Part shown: one piece after another, positions 17,397 through 28,231 of the stretch | Layout: the number at the start of each line of letters is the position of its first letter | How positions within the stretch are numbered: the stretch's first letter is position 1 | Assembly: GCA_000934455.1 (NCBI GenBank) | Contig: KN886289.1 | Coordinates: 39,209-70,752, forward strand | Direction: 5' to 3' | Origin: Apostichopus parvimensis | Lineage: Eukaryota; Echinodermata; Holothuroidea; Aspidochirotida; Stichopodidae | DNA length: 31,544 nucleotides | Program-made: the position numbers and the translations under genes | The notes under the pieces: model-generated | What the model was told of the DNA's origin: nothing | The model's database searches: none | Seen by the model: only the letters and a program-made list of their open reading frames with translations

Positions 17397-17829
17397 TGCT
17401 CACGAGTAGCAACACGTGAGTAGAGTTTGCTCATGAGTATTATTCGCAATATCTAGGAGTAGCACCTCGTACATCACATTACTCATTCATGAGTATAGCT
17501 GCAAATGGGCAAGGTTTCTAATATTGCTATTTGCAGTGGCTATGAATAGCATTACTGATGTATAGAATTGCTCATAAGTAGAAACACATGAAGAAGGTTT
17601 GCTCATTAGTATTATTTGCAGTGCCTAGGAGTAGCATTGCTCATGCATAACATTGCTCATTCATGAGTATAGCTGCAAATGGGCAAGGTTTCTAATATTG
17701 CTTTTTGCAGTGGCTATGAATAGCATTGCTGATGTATAGAATTGCTCATAAGTAGAAACACATGAAGAAGGTTTGCTCATTAGTATTATTTGCAGTGCCC
17801 AGGAGTAGCATTGCTCATGACTAGAGCAG
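17397..17829. repeat. 174-bp tandem repeat, about 2.5 copies
   Basis: The unit starting CTCATTCATGAGTATAGCTG occurs at 17482 and 17656, and a more diverged partial copy precedes them from about 17397. Within each unit the motif GCTCAT(G/T)AGTA recurs at 20 to 40 base intervals, so the unit itself grew from a shorter repeat. It lies directly upstream of the first visible PNKP exon. Confidence 0.85.
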
Positions 17830-17907
17830 CATATGAGTAGAGTTGTCCACTTCCACCAGCATTGCATGATTTTTATAACTTTCTATTTATTTTTCTTTAT
17901 CTTCTAG

Positions 17908-17928
17908 GTGGTCTTCTCTACAAATCAG
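17908..17928 (+). other. PNKP: 21-nt PNKP micro-exon
   Basis: It encodes only VVFSTNQ, the phosphatase motif II strand, between TTTATCTTCTAG and CAG|GTAAGA. The upstream frame reads into TAG of the acceptor, so the exon cannot extend 5'. It joins in phase 0 to LGIGRGKL at 18710. Confidence 0.7.
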
Positions 17929-20900
17929 GTAAGACTAATTTGGAAGCTATTGAAACATTTGTAAAATTTGACAGATCTTAAACTGAACATCATTCAGTGC
18001 ATTAACCCACTATGAGATATGTACCGTTGTGAACAAAATAACTTTCAACAGTCAGTGCCTCATGAACAACACCTTCTCAAGTCCTAAGGCACCGTTTGCT
18101 TGCTCCATTCCCACCCCCCCCCCTCCCCTATTAATGCCAAAAACACAAAGTTGGTATGTTTGGAAGTGTTCATGGAAGCTCCAAGATGTTGGGGTCCTTT
18201 GTCCTTTGGGGGCCCACCTGGTGCCTCATCTGATCATTGGATAAACATGGCCCTGCTGCTGATAACTCCACAAGCTGTTATAATGCCTTAAAAGTGGCCA
18301 GTCATCTCATTACACAGATGTCAAACATATAGTCTGCAGTGTATCATAGCATAAGGATGAAATCAATTAGTTTTCAATACCTTCGACTTCTATGAGCAGT
18401 CTCGTGCCAAGATCTACCATCTTTTATAGAAATGACCTTCCAGCTCTAACTGGAACATTAAAATCAATCATGTAAAATAAATGTATGAATGAATACCTCT
18501 GCAATGTTGCCATTGATAACATTTTCCCATGTGTGAAAGTCATAAACATGAAAGCATAACTTACCAATAATCAGTTTCACAAAATATGGAATTTGTTATT
18601 TGGTCATGTTGGTACTTGTGATGAACTCTCATCAATTGGTATTTCTCTCATGTGTTTTTCATTTTTTTTTATCAATGCCTTTAATTTTATTTTCTACTGT
18701 TGATCTTAGTTGGGAATTGGCAGAGGAAAACTAAAGCTGGGAGATTTCAAGAAAAAGCTGTCCAAAATCTTGATGAAGCTTGGTATTCCAGTCCAAGTGA
18801 GTCTACCTACATCATTATATATGTGAGAAATGCTATACCATTATCTTTATTAACTTTTATGTAGCAATTGGCCATTTTTTTTAACTGTTTTTCTTAAATA
18901 CCAAACATTTGACTTATTTTTCTCTTGATTCATTAAAGTTTTCTTTTTCAAGAAAACAAAACATGTAAGTTGTTTCAATTTTTGGAATGTGGTTATTTTG
19001 ATCACCCTTCAGGTATTTATAGCTACGGGATATGGTATGTACAGGAAGCCCTGTCTGGGTATGTGGGAATTCTTCCAAGAGAAGAGAAACGATGACATCA
19101 TGGTTGATCTAGCTTCATCAATCTTTGTCGGTGGTAAGTTTCAGGAAGTGAACTCATCATCGAACATTGTCAGTGGTATTAAAAGAAAAGTCTAACGGTC
19201 AGAGGTGTTACATATGAATGGCAGGTAACCCGATAAATACTTGTAAGCCAATACATCACCAAACTGCATTCATATTACCTGATTGACAAGTTCAGAGCAA
19301 ACAACATTTATAAACTTAGCACACGCTCCCAAAAATGTTGAACAGTACCAACGTGGTCACATCGTCGAGACGACCCAATTTAGTTTTCTCACTAAAGCAA
19401 GAACTCCTCTAGTTCTGTGTATGGAGTACAAGTTTACTTCTCAATGATTAAAATGTTCCTTGAATGTCTCTTTATTAGATTGTTCTGAGTTTGCTGTTGC
19501 AGTTAATTTGAATCATCCTCACACCCCCCTCCCTTCCCCTCCCCCCAGATATAATCTTTACACCATCTTAGTGTGTGCCCCACTGATCTAGTATCCTCAT
19601 TTACTCATCTGTCTCCAAAGACAGATAACATTCCAGCATACAAAGATTACACTTAGAGTACTTTACATTTAGTCTTACTTAGTCTTCCTTATGTAGGCTT
19701 AGCCATGCCAAGTCTTATTTGGGATTACTAACATAGAATCACATAGGCAATAGCTATGGTAACGATTACTAATAGGATTACTAATACCAGGCTTACCATA
19801 AGACCTTATTATACTAAGAACCTTCTGAACCCGACAGATTGATGGAAATGCTTTTGCTGGATATTTGATGCAGATGCTGCAGGCAGACCGGCAGATTGGG
19901 TTCCCAAAAGGAAGAAGGATTTCTCATGCAGTGACAGATTAGTAAGTATATTACCTGACCCTTTCCCCCTCCCTCTACCCACATTTTCTCAATCAACCCT
20001 CCCAAACCTCTCTTTTTTCCCATCTACTCCAACTTCCTTTTTACCTCCACCCACCCTTCCATTCTTCTACCCACCCCTCCATACTTCCACCCAGCCATCC
20101 TTTATGTTACCCACATGTCCTTTCTTCCAGCTGCTCCAACCGTTGTCTCGCCCATCCCTCCACTTTCCCTCCACTGTCTGATTCATTTTGCATATTTGTT
20201 ATCGATACTGAACTGAAAAAGGAAATGACCAATATTTCTCTTTCTAATATTCCAACCAGTTTGCCCTCAATGTTGGCCTGCTTTTCAAAACGCCAGAAGA
20301 ATTCTTCCAGGGAAAGAAGAGAGCTCCCTTTAATCTGCCAAGATTTGATCCAGTGAGTCATCTTGAAACTGATAATGATTTGCGTTCCATTAATGAGTCA
20401 TTTTCAGCTCTTGTCCAGTTTGCCTCCAGTCATCTCAGCATCCATCCTAGTCTCTCAAACCTTTTGCCATTTTAACAATGATTGGAATCATATGAAGGGC
20501 TTAATATATCTGACGCAAATTTCAAAACTTTAAATGACAGAAAGTTTCATTCGTAACAAATTCTAGTCGAATTCCAAGAAACTGTTGATGTTGGTAGCTT
20601 TATCTTTATCAGTGCAATAAATGCTAATTGGTACATTGAGGTTAGGTAGACAGCTCAAGATTATCTATTAGACACAGATGAGGCAAGTTCCTAGGGACCA
20701 CCCAATGGTCAAGTGGCCTGTACTAAGTTGAAGTTTTGGCATGTGCATACCACACTGAATGAGGGGAGGGGGACAAACATAGATTGCCTAAGAGCATAAG
20801 AGGGTATAATCCAACATTCCTGGTGGAGCTAAGTACTGACATTTTCATAATCCCAAAAGTAGCTATTTCATTGTTAACAACAGCCAAAGTAGTACTAGGT

Positions 20901-23900
20901 ATACGAAACCATTTTATGTGCTAGACAGTGCATTTGGACAAAAAACTTTACCCAATTGCCTGCATCATCCCAAGAGGTATGTCATAGTTATATGTTTATT
21001 AAATATAAAAGTTTGAGCATTTAGAGAACGGGCTCAGGAGAGCAGGATTTACTCCTTAAGTTTGGTCAAAGATTGTGCTGAAAATTTGAGTAGTATAAAA
21101 TCTCTAAATTTGATTATAAAAAGAGGTTTGGTGGTCTGTGATGTCATAACTGTAAATGTTCTTCAAAAGCTGTACTTTTGCTATTATAATCTTCTTGTTG
21201 ATTTATCCTTGAAACTTGATACATTTGCAATGTTTGCTTAACTGCCAAAGTTCTTTCTACTTAGAATTTCATCAAAATGATTTTTGTTGTATAAATATTC
21301 CTTTTGTTTGTGAGTAAATGATTGACAAATTGAAAAGAAGAGCAAAGACATTTTGAGTAAAATTGCCCAGATGACATCATCCATTCTGCTGTTGCCATGT
21401 GCATTTACAAACTATCACATCATTTGAAAACAAAATTGATATCTTTGCTACACAAAATGCTAGATCATGTGGATTTCCCTTAAAGATTAAGAAAAATTTC
21501 AGCAATTTACTAAGCGGTCAACTTCAACCGCCAGAAAATCCTAATAATTCTTAATTCTACTTTTTCCAGGTTCTTCTTATGGTTGGTTTTCCGGCATGTA
21601 AGTCCCAATACTTCAAAGTTGCTGAAAACCTTACTTGATGACTGTATCATGTGTTCTAGATATTGAAACAATTTTAAGAGCACATTTAATATGAAATGTT
21701 GTGATTTTCAGAGTATCTAACCCACTTGGATGCTCACTTTACAAAAAAAGGGACAAACAAGAGGACATGTCTAATACGGTAACGCTTGAACGTTGGTCAT
21801 CTTCGTGCAACATACTAACAAAAGGTTAATATGCAAAGAGAGAAAAGACAAAGAACTGTTAGCAAACTGCTTATATAGCTAATGCAGAATGACTCTGTAG
21901 GTAAACATGAAAAAGTCAGAGGGCTTGACCTTTCGATCCTAGCAGGATCTTCTTCAGAGGCTATTAACTGAAACTAAAACAAAACTAATAAGAACAAAGG
22001 TTATGCAAAAAGGATGAAATGTTTCATCTCAAACAGCTTAAATTTAGCATAATCACCTGATAAGGAGAAACATGTACAGCTCATGGATTTGTATTCGAAG
22101 TGGGGTATAGGCTTACAGGTACATCAGCTTGAAGAGTGTGGTAGGTCTTTTCTAGTTAACGGTACAGTCTTCTGTTATTAATACAAGTCCTTTAATGTTT
22201 GGTATCTGTTGTGACAAGGATTTAAGAAACTAGCTGTGAATATATTTTGGGTTCATGGTTTTTTTCGTGGTTCATGTGTTCATGTTGTTTCATGTGTTCG
22301 TGGTTCATGTGTGTGTTTACATGCTTCTTGCTCATACTTTTATTTTACAGCCGGTAAAAGTTCATTTGTCAAAAAAACACCTACTACAGCATAAGTGTGT
22401 ACATGTTAATAGGGTAAGTAAATGTTAATTTGAGGGTTAGTAAATACATTTTTTTCATAAGATACCCAATGGTATGATACCCATGGTAAAGATACCCAAG
22501 CAATGCCCTTTTGGTAGCTGTGTGTGTGTTGGTATAGGGTAAGAGTTGTGTTAATTTTGTAAGTAAAAATTCAGAGCTACTAAAGTATATAATGGCTTAA
22601 GTAGTCTTCAAATGGCGCAGTATGAAAAGATGAAATATGCAAGATGTAAACCTGAACTTTCTGCAATTTTATGAAAGACTTTAAGCAAGTCTAGAAAATG
22701 AGCTTGCAGGTCTGTCGCAATTATTAGGTGCTTTGTTCACACAACTGCGCCCAGAAGTGCTTCTACTCCTTTATAATGAGATGCAGGTAACTGATTATTA
22801 TGTAAATTATGGAATCACTTTGCTTACGGAAACTCTGTCGAGTCATATCATGCAAACTTAGCTCTGCAGTCAACGGCACATGCCCACGCCAAGTGTTTTG
22901 AAAGATTTGATTATTTATAATGGATAATGCAGGGATGTGCCCAGGATTGCCTGAGTGCCGGGTATACTGATCGCCGCCCTGGGGGTGGCCTCTAAGGGGA
23001 AATGAGAAATTTTTCGATTTTTGAAGGTGCTCAGATGCCAAATGCTGGCACTTGTGTAGCTTTTTAAGCACATACAGTACTAGTTTTGCTAACAATTTAC
23101 ATTTTTAAATTTTTTTTTAGTGAAATATATTACGTACCTGGTAAAAGTTATTAGTTTGTTTCAAAGAGATTTTACAAGGGACCGATTGAGAGCCGTAAGT
23201 AATGTTTCTCCCATGCGTAACTGATGCATTATTAGTCTATGATTTTGGCATAGGCTAGGCCCAATTTATGTTGAACATATTGTTAGGAATGTCGGGATTT
23301 TAGATGAAAATAGTGCTGGGCGGGATTCACGATTTCTAAGACAGTGCTGGGCGATAATTTTTAGTGCTGGGCGGGGCCGCCCAGCGTGGGCACATCCCTG
23401 ATAATGAATGTCCTTGAGGTTGAGAAGGAGTTATCTGCAGGTTACTCTTCCTTTGAGTTTGTAGGACATGATGGGAACTTGGCAGAAATGTGTCACTGCT
23501 TGTCAAGCATCTCTGAAGAAAGGAATAAGCGTTGCCATCGACAACACCAATCCCGATGTCGAGGCAAGAAAACGGTATGTTTGGATGAATCTGGGCTTAT
23601 GATTCCCCACAAAGTGTAGCTTTAATTATTGCCTATGATAGCAATATTTCACTCTAATTGCTCATTAAGTGGTATTATGCACAAACTCTATAAAGTATGT
23701 CTTCTAGCCCAAGTAGCTGTGAATTAGACAGTGACATTCCTTACTAGATCAAGGTAATGAGAATAATAGCTGAAGTCCCTGTTGTTATATGGAAAGGAGT
23801 TTAGGCTAGTTACATTAGGTACCAAAGTTTAATAGGTCCGGCTACGATACTTGTTTTGAAAATCAAAATCTTAGGGATTTAAGCAGCTATCATGATATCA

Positions 23901-25241
23901 AGCCACATGTCATCAATATTTATATCTTCTGTTCAGGAGTATCATAATAACAGTATGAGGAGATTCCTATTCCCTTCAGGGATGGCAGAGTAAGTTTCAA
24001 TCAACGCAGAAGATGGGGGAGGGGTGAGGGATTGTGGTGTACACACTTACAAACATGGAAAAAGGTACTTCTCTTTATCAAAAAAGACTCATTTAGGAAA
24101 AAGGCCACTTTTAAGGGTTTTCAGTGTGTCCTCTGTTTCTCCCTGCTTTCTCCTTCCTTCCCAAATGGTCCCTTTCATATGAGAGTGTAAGTTCATCTGT
24201 CCCCTAACCATCCCTTCCTTCACCAAATATTACTTTTCTAACATAACAGATGACATTGAAGTTACAAGGGGCAAAGTATATGTTGAGGTAATTCTTTGCA
24301 AATAGGGAAATATGTTGAAGAAGATTCTTTCTAAATTGGTCGAGGCCTCACAGAGGCTACTATATCATATATTTGGTTTATTTGATATAGAGAGCATATT
24401 TAATTCCAATTGCATAGTTTCAATGTTGTATTCATGTCCTTTATTAATCTCCAAAGGTACATTGACTGTGCCAAGAGTGCCGGTGTAGCTTGTAGATGTT
24501 TTGTCTTCAATGTTACTCAATATCAAGCCAGGCATAATGAAAAGGTTGGTTTAAAAGGAATCAAAATCTCCTTTTTTGCCCTTTTTTTGTGTGGTGATCC
24601 CAATCTAACCATTCTTTGTGGGGGGGGGGGGCGGTGTCCCCTCTCATTTGAGAAATTTTGAAAACAAGTGTAGGGGTGTTTAAATGCAAAACTTTTGCTA
24701 TATTTTGCAACTTTTGACACCATGCTGAAGTATTGTTGACTGTTCAGGTTGTACCGCATAAACATGTTGTATATTTATGTATTGTACACAAGGGCTTTTT
24801 GCAGTATTGTGTCGGCCCCCCTAGTTCATTCCCCCCCCCACCTGCCCCACTCTCAAAAGTGTACATGGTCGCACAGCTGTTACTTGTTGCATTATTATTG
24901 TTGAGTGTTGTTGAGTATAATCCTGGTATCACATTACTTGTTGAACTGTTATATCATGCTATTGTACCCAGACCATCTCGCCACATCATCTTCAGTAAAC
25001 GTGTATTTGTCTGCATTCAAGTCTAAGTCTCTTTGCCTTTCTCTTCTAGTTCCAATCCTTGACACCCGCAGGCAAGAACCATGCATCTATCTCCGATATG
25101 GTCTTCCATTCCTACAAAAATAAATTCACCGAACCAAAGATGCAAGAAGGCTTCAACGAAGTGATTCGAGTGAACTTCATTCCTTCCTTCAATAACTCCA
25201 AAGAAGAAAAACTTTATAAGATGTTTCTAATGGAAAAATGA
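17908..25241 (+). CDS. PNKP: Polynucleotide kinase 3'-phosphatase, C-terminal half (10 exons, incomplete 5')
   Basis: PNKP repairs DNA strand-break ends in the nucleus by removing 3'-phosphate and adding 5'-phosphate. Visible exons are 17908-17928, 18710-18796, 19013-19133, 19874-19941, 20260-20352, 21570-21597, 22351-22413, 23465-23574, 24457-24544 and 25050-25241. All have GT-AG borders and matching phases, about 289 residues in total. Phosphatase motif II (STNQ), motif III Lys (MYRKP) and motif IV (FVGDAAGRP, split by an intron) are present. The kinase has Walker A GFPASGKSS, the catalytic Asp in VNRDMMGTW, and IDNTNPD. The FHA domain and the first phosphatase motif (DxDGT) are missing; no such exon is seen upstream. 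About 20 residues that normally link the phosphatase to the kinase (between 20352 and 21570) are also not found. A +1 slip in A7 (22371-22377) breaks the frame in the P-loop exon. The gene may be intact in the animal, with errors here. Confidence 0.88.
21915..21965. repeat. Possible retroelement remnant with small hairpin
   Basis: The stretch contains TTTCGATCCTAGCAGGATCT followed by TCTTCAGAGG. Its reverse complement, of the form CTGAAGAAGATCC ... GGATCGAAAGG, is a motif seen in many interspersed repeats of animals, some linked to Penelope-like elements. It is too short for firm assignment. It lies in a PNKP intron. Confidence 0.25.
22351..22413 (+). CDS. PNKP: PNKP kinase P-loop exon with +1 shift in an A7 run
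   Basis: The phase-1 junction supplies Ser, and the frame then reads GKSSFVKK. After the A7 run (22371-22377) that frame gives TPTTA and a stop, while the frame one base further reads [12 protein letters not shown], which matches the family and ends at the donor AGG|GTAAGT. Six A bases would restore a continuous reading of the P-loop helix. The exon is 63 bases, where 62 are needed for phase. The slip is either a polymorphism, a true mutation or a homopolymer sequencing error. Confidence 0.85.
22930..23400. mobile_element. 471-bp inverted-repeat miniature element in a PNKP intron
   Basis: The ends are CAGGGATGTGCCCA and its exact inverse TGGGCACATCCCTG (with one extra G inside). ATAATG flanks both sides directly (22924-22929 and 23401-23406) as a possible 6-bp target-site duplication. 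Subterminal copies of AGTGCTGGGCG occur three times near the right end, like transposase binding repeats. CAGGG termini recall hAT elements, which normally make 8-bp duplications, so the superfamily is open. There is no coding capacity. It ends 64 bases before the exon at 23465. Confidence 0.8.
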
Positions 25242-25431
25242 TAATCATCGAAACAAAACCACACCTCAGGAACAAGCAGCTCAAGTAATACACCCATAGT
25301 AATTAAGCTTTTTTTCTTCAATCCAGGCTTCATAATTCATGTGAACTGCTTGGGTAATTACTGGTCTCACATTTACTGATTAAATGTATTAAGCTTTTAC
25401 GTAGTGATTTGCATGTTTACATATTCATAGC

Positions 25432-25437
25432 AATAAA
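25432..25437 (+). promoter_or_regulatory. PNKP: AATAAA poly(A) signal for PNKP
   Basis: Canonical hexamer about 190 bases after the stop codon at 25239-25241. A second AATAAA lies at 25693-25698 and could be an alternative site. Confidence 0.5.
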
Positions 25438-25800
25438 GTAGGAATGAAATTGCCTGAGGATGCAGTCATGGTTTCATTTAGCATCCAGATTCACTATTGG
25501 AGGCATTTATAATATTTGACAGAATCAAACAAAGATATCTTTCACATTAATGTGATGGAAATACTACAAATTAAGTGGGATAAAAAAAGAAAAGAAAATT
25601 CAACTGAGACATAGGTACAGTAGTATATTTATTTTGTGCATTGTTGGCAAGATATAATAGTTCATCTTGTAAATTTCATTCAAAAATAATACAATAAAGT
25701 ATCCCCACTTATGGGATAGATGAAATATTCCTGAGATCTGATGATAATTGTCAAAACATGCCAAGTATCTAAACTGGAATAATGACATCAAGATGAGAAT

Positions 25801-25917
25801 TATCTGGCCAGACCAGTGGCCATGTTTACTTATACTAGTCTAAGTAAATCAAGAAAAAAATAGCTGGCCAGATCTGTGGCCATGTTTACTAGAAGTAAAT
25901 CAAGAAAAATATCTGAC
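25801..25917. repeat. 60-bp tandem dimer
   Basis: CTGGCCAGA(C/T)C(A/T)GTGGCCATG, followed by TTTACT ... AAGTAAATCAAGAAAAA, occurs twice in succession with period 60. The second copy is slightly shortened. Confidence 0.85.
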
Positions 25918-26101
25918 TACTTTCCCATAGAATATTAAATATTGCTTTACCAACCAGAAAATGTGAAAATGTTATACTCTTTGATAAATATTTTGGATAT
26001 ATACACATCCAAAATTATTTAAAAACCTATAAATATGAATGGCAAGAGGTACCCTTTACCTCAGGTTTTGTATAATATCCAATTGTAGACCTGTATTTGG
26101 A

Positions 26102-26135
26102 TGACCTTTGACCTCAGGTTGACCTCCAGTGACCT
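26102..26135. promoter_or_regulatory. Four TGACCT nuclear-receptor-type half-sites in a row
   Basis: TGACCT occurs at 26102, 26109, 26120 and 26130, spaced by 1, 5 and 4 bases. The first pair is a perfect DR1 (TGACCTTTGACCT); the others form DR5 and DR4 spacings. Direct repeats of this hexamer bind RXR-type receptors. Function here is unproven, and the stretch could be simple-repeat drift. Confidence 0.35.
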
Positions 26136-26991
26136 GAATAAGTTTCTTTCAAGTTGATTATTTGAAGTTTGTGGCCATATTCCAATTTAAATTGTCCATA
26201 AGTTGACTCCTCTGCAACCTTAATGTGCGAAGTTATTAGAGATCAAGGTTTGGTTTGGTTTTGTAATACTTGGTGTGTAGATTCATAACATAGAGTACAA
26301 GACCCCTATTGTTTTTTATGGAGGTGTGTATAGCCATGAACAGTAGACTGACCTGTGTTATCATGCCATAGTGTTATTGTAACAGCTAGTTCTGGTTATA
26401 CTAACAAGCAGAAGTCTAGTGCATTGAAGTCATCGAAACCTCAATGCATTTTGCATTCTGGTGTATAATATGCATGGAAAAATTTAGTGTTCAAATTTAG
26501 TGTAGCAGTTTTTGAAGCCTCTAAACTTTGTCTCACATATAAATAGTATCGTAAACAACCTGCTACACATCTTTGCACTTGTATAGAAGTTTGCCCAGTT
26601 GGCGATGTGATACCGGATCAATGATTATTTCCTGATATGTACAGTTCTGATGAGTTGCTAACCTTGTTAACTTTCAGCATAATTTAAGCTTTTACATTGG
26701 AATCTTAAAAGAGTTATGTGATATATCTTTCCTAGTATGAAAGAGTCTTAGCCAACTGCTAATACCAATTAGATGATGTCTAGTTTTTTTTTATATCATT
26801 GACAAAACATTTAGAGACAGTCGCTAGACTAATAGATGAAAAAACCTATATCTGTTGCAGACTCAGGATGTCTCAAAGGAGGGGGGTGTGGGTGACGATT
26901 ATTCTTAGATACTGACGTTACTACCAAAATGTTGAGGCAAAAGAAAACATCAGTGAACAGTATTAAAAGCATGTCTGTGTACGTAATATAA

Positions 26992-27033
26992 TGTTTGCAG
27001 ATGATGTTTGCAGATTATGTTTGCAGATGAATT
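26992..27033. repeat. Short tandem repeat, about three units of 15 bp
   Basis: ATGTTTGCAGATGAT-type units occur in succession with small changes. Confidence 0.8.
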
Positions 27034-28231
27034 TTAGTGTCGATAAATTTCAGAAGAGGGCCCTCTCAGCATAGGGGTCTCAGGCCCTCTCTCTGGATCA
27101 ACTCCTGTATATAAAACAAAAGGAAATAACTTCATCCATTGTTGCATTTATCATTCTTTTGTAATCTTGTGAGAAAGTTTTGTGGGAAGTTTATAGAGTG
27201 GAACAAAAGATCATACCAAAACACATTTTCTTTTTACGTTCAGAAGATTCAATCATGCATAGTATGAAACCAGAAAAACCCTCTTTTATGAAAATTTTGA
27301 GCAAAACTTTTTCAAATTGTCAATATTACAACAGTACTTTGTCATCCATGCTGATCTTACACTGAGATTGAACCTTTCAATTTCAAATTTGAAACCATTT
27401 TGATGATGGTACATACCCTTCAAAATAATTTTTTCTCTACAGAGGGGAAGGGACCTCTCAGCTAAGACCCTTGCCCCAGGTTGCAACAACTTGTTCAGAT
27501 AAACTATGACAACCATTCCAATGGGTGTTTAATAAGTCTAATCTATCGGTCTGCAAAGCAGAGTAGCTCATCATAAGCATCTCTCCATCAAATCGGTCAG
27601 TGATGATGGTTGCATTTTCTTTCCTGATTTGGAACTCCTTGATGTAGAACATGGTTAAATTTTCCAGTCTACAAAATACTAACCAACCTACCACAGCATC
27701 CCTATAAGTGTATTTCTGTGGTGAACCGAAGGGTTGCTAATAATAGGGAAATGTTATACAATGGTTTTAATTTACATCAACATCACTAAACACAACGCCC
27801 GACTCCAACTCTTATATCAATAATCAGGGCAGTTATTTTTATGTCGCCTAAGAGACCACGAATGCATCATTTCAAGAGATCTTAGCAAAGTGATAAAATA
27901 TCTACAACAGATGTTCACAGTAAGTCAATTACATTAAGTGTTATCGTGACAGGAAGGTACATTATTAAATGAGTTCAAACATGTGACTCAGGTGACATCG
28001 ATGAACTTTTAGTTATTTCAAGTGACCTCCAATAACAACTTTCAACAGCAAAGCATGAACAATCCCATAGGCCTACCTATATATAGGACCATTCCGATCT
28101 AATCATGCTTAATAAAACCTAAACAAAAAAATTAAAATCATTTTCAGCCTGGAAGAACACATCACAAATAACAACCTGCTTCTAGTTGATATAACAGCCT
28201 TTCTGTCTAGTTCAGCCAATGTTACGCTGGG

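Larger units (their letters stand above)
25242..28231. other. Intergenic region between convergent PNKP and carbonyl reductase genes
   Basis: It holds the PNKP 3' untranslated region, a 60-bp tandem dimer (25801-25917), a cluster of TGACCT half-sites (26102-26135), a 15-bp triplet repeat (26992-27033) and short frames without motifs. No complete gene is recognised. Confidence 0.6.

Noticed and set aside
17062..17415. Short frames on both strands before PNKP
   Set aside because: They do not encode the expected PNKP FHA or DxDGT segments and lack splice signals.
19814..20361. Minus-strand frames opposite PNKP exons
   Set aside because: They overlap confirmed PNKP exons and pyrimidine-rich introns; no motif seen.
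24733..25123. Plus-strand frames across the end of the PNKP intron
   Set aside because: They are in frames other than the PNKP last exon or read through its intron.
27458..27694. 78-codon minus-strand frame in the intergenic region
   Set aside because: No recognised motif, and it does not join in phase to the carbonyl reductase exons.
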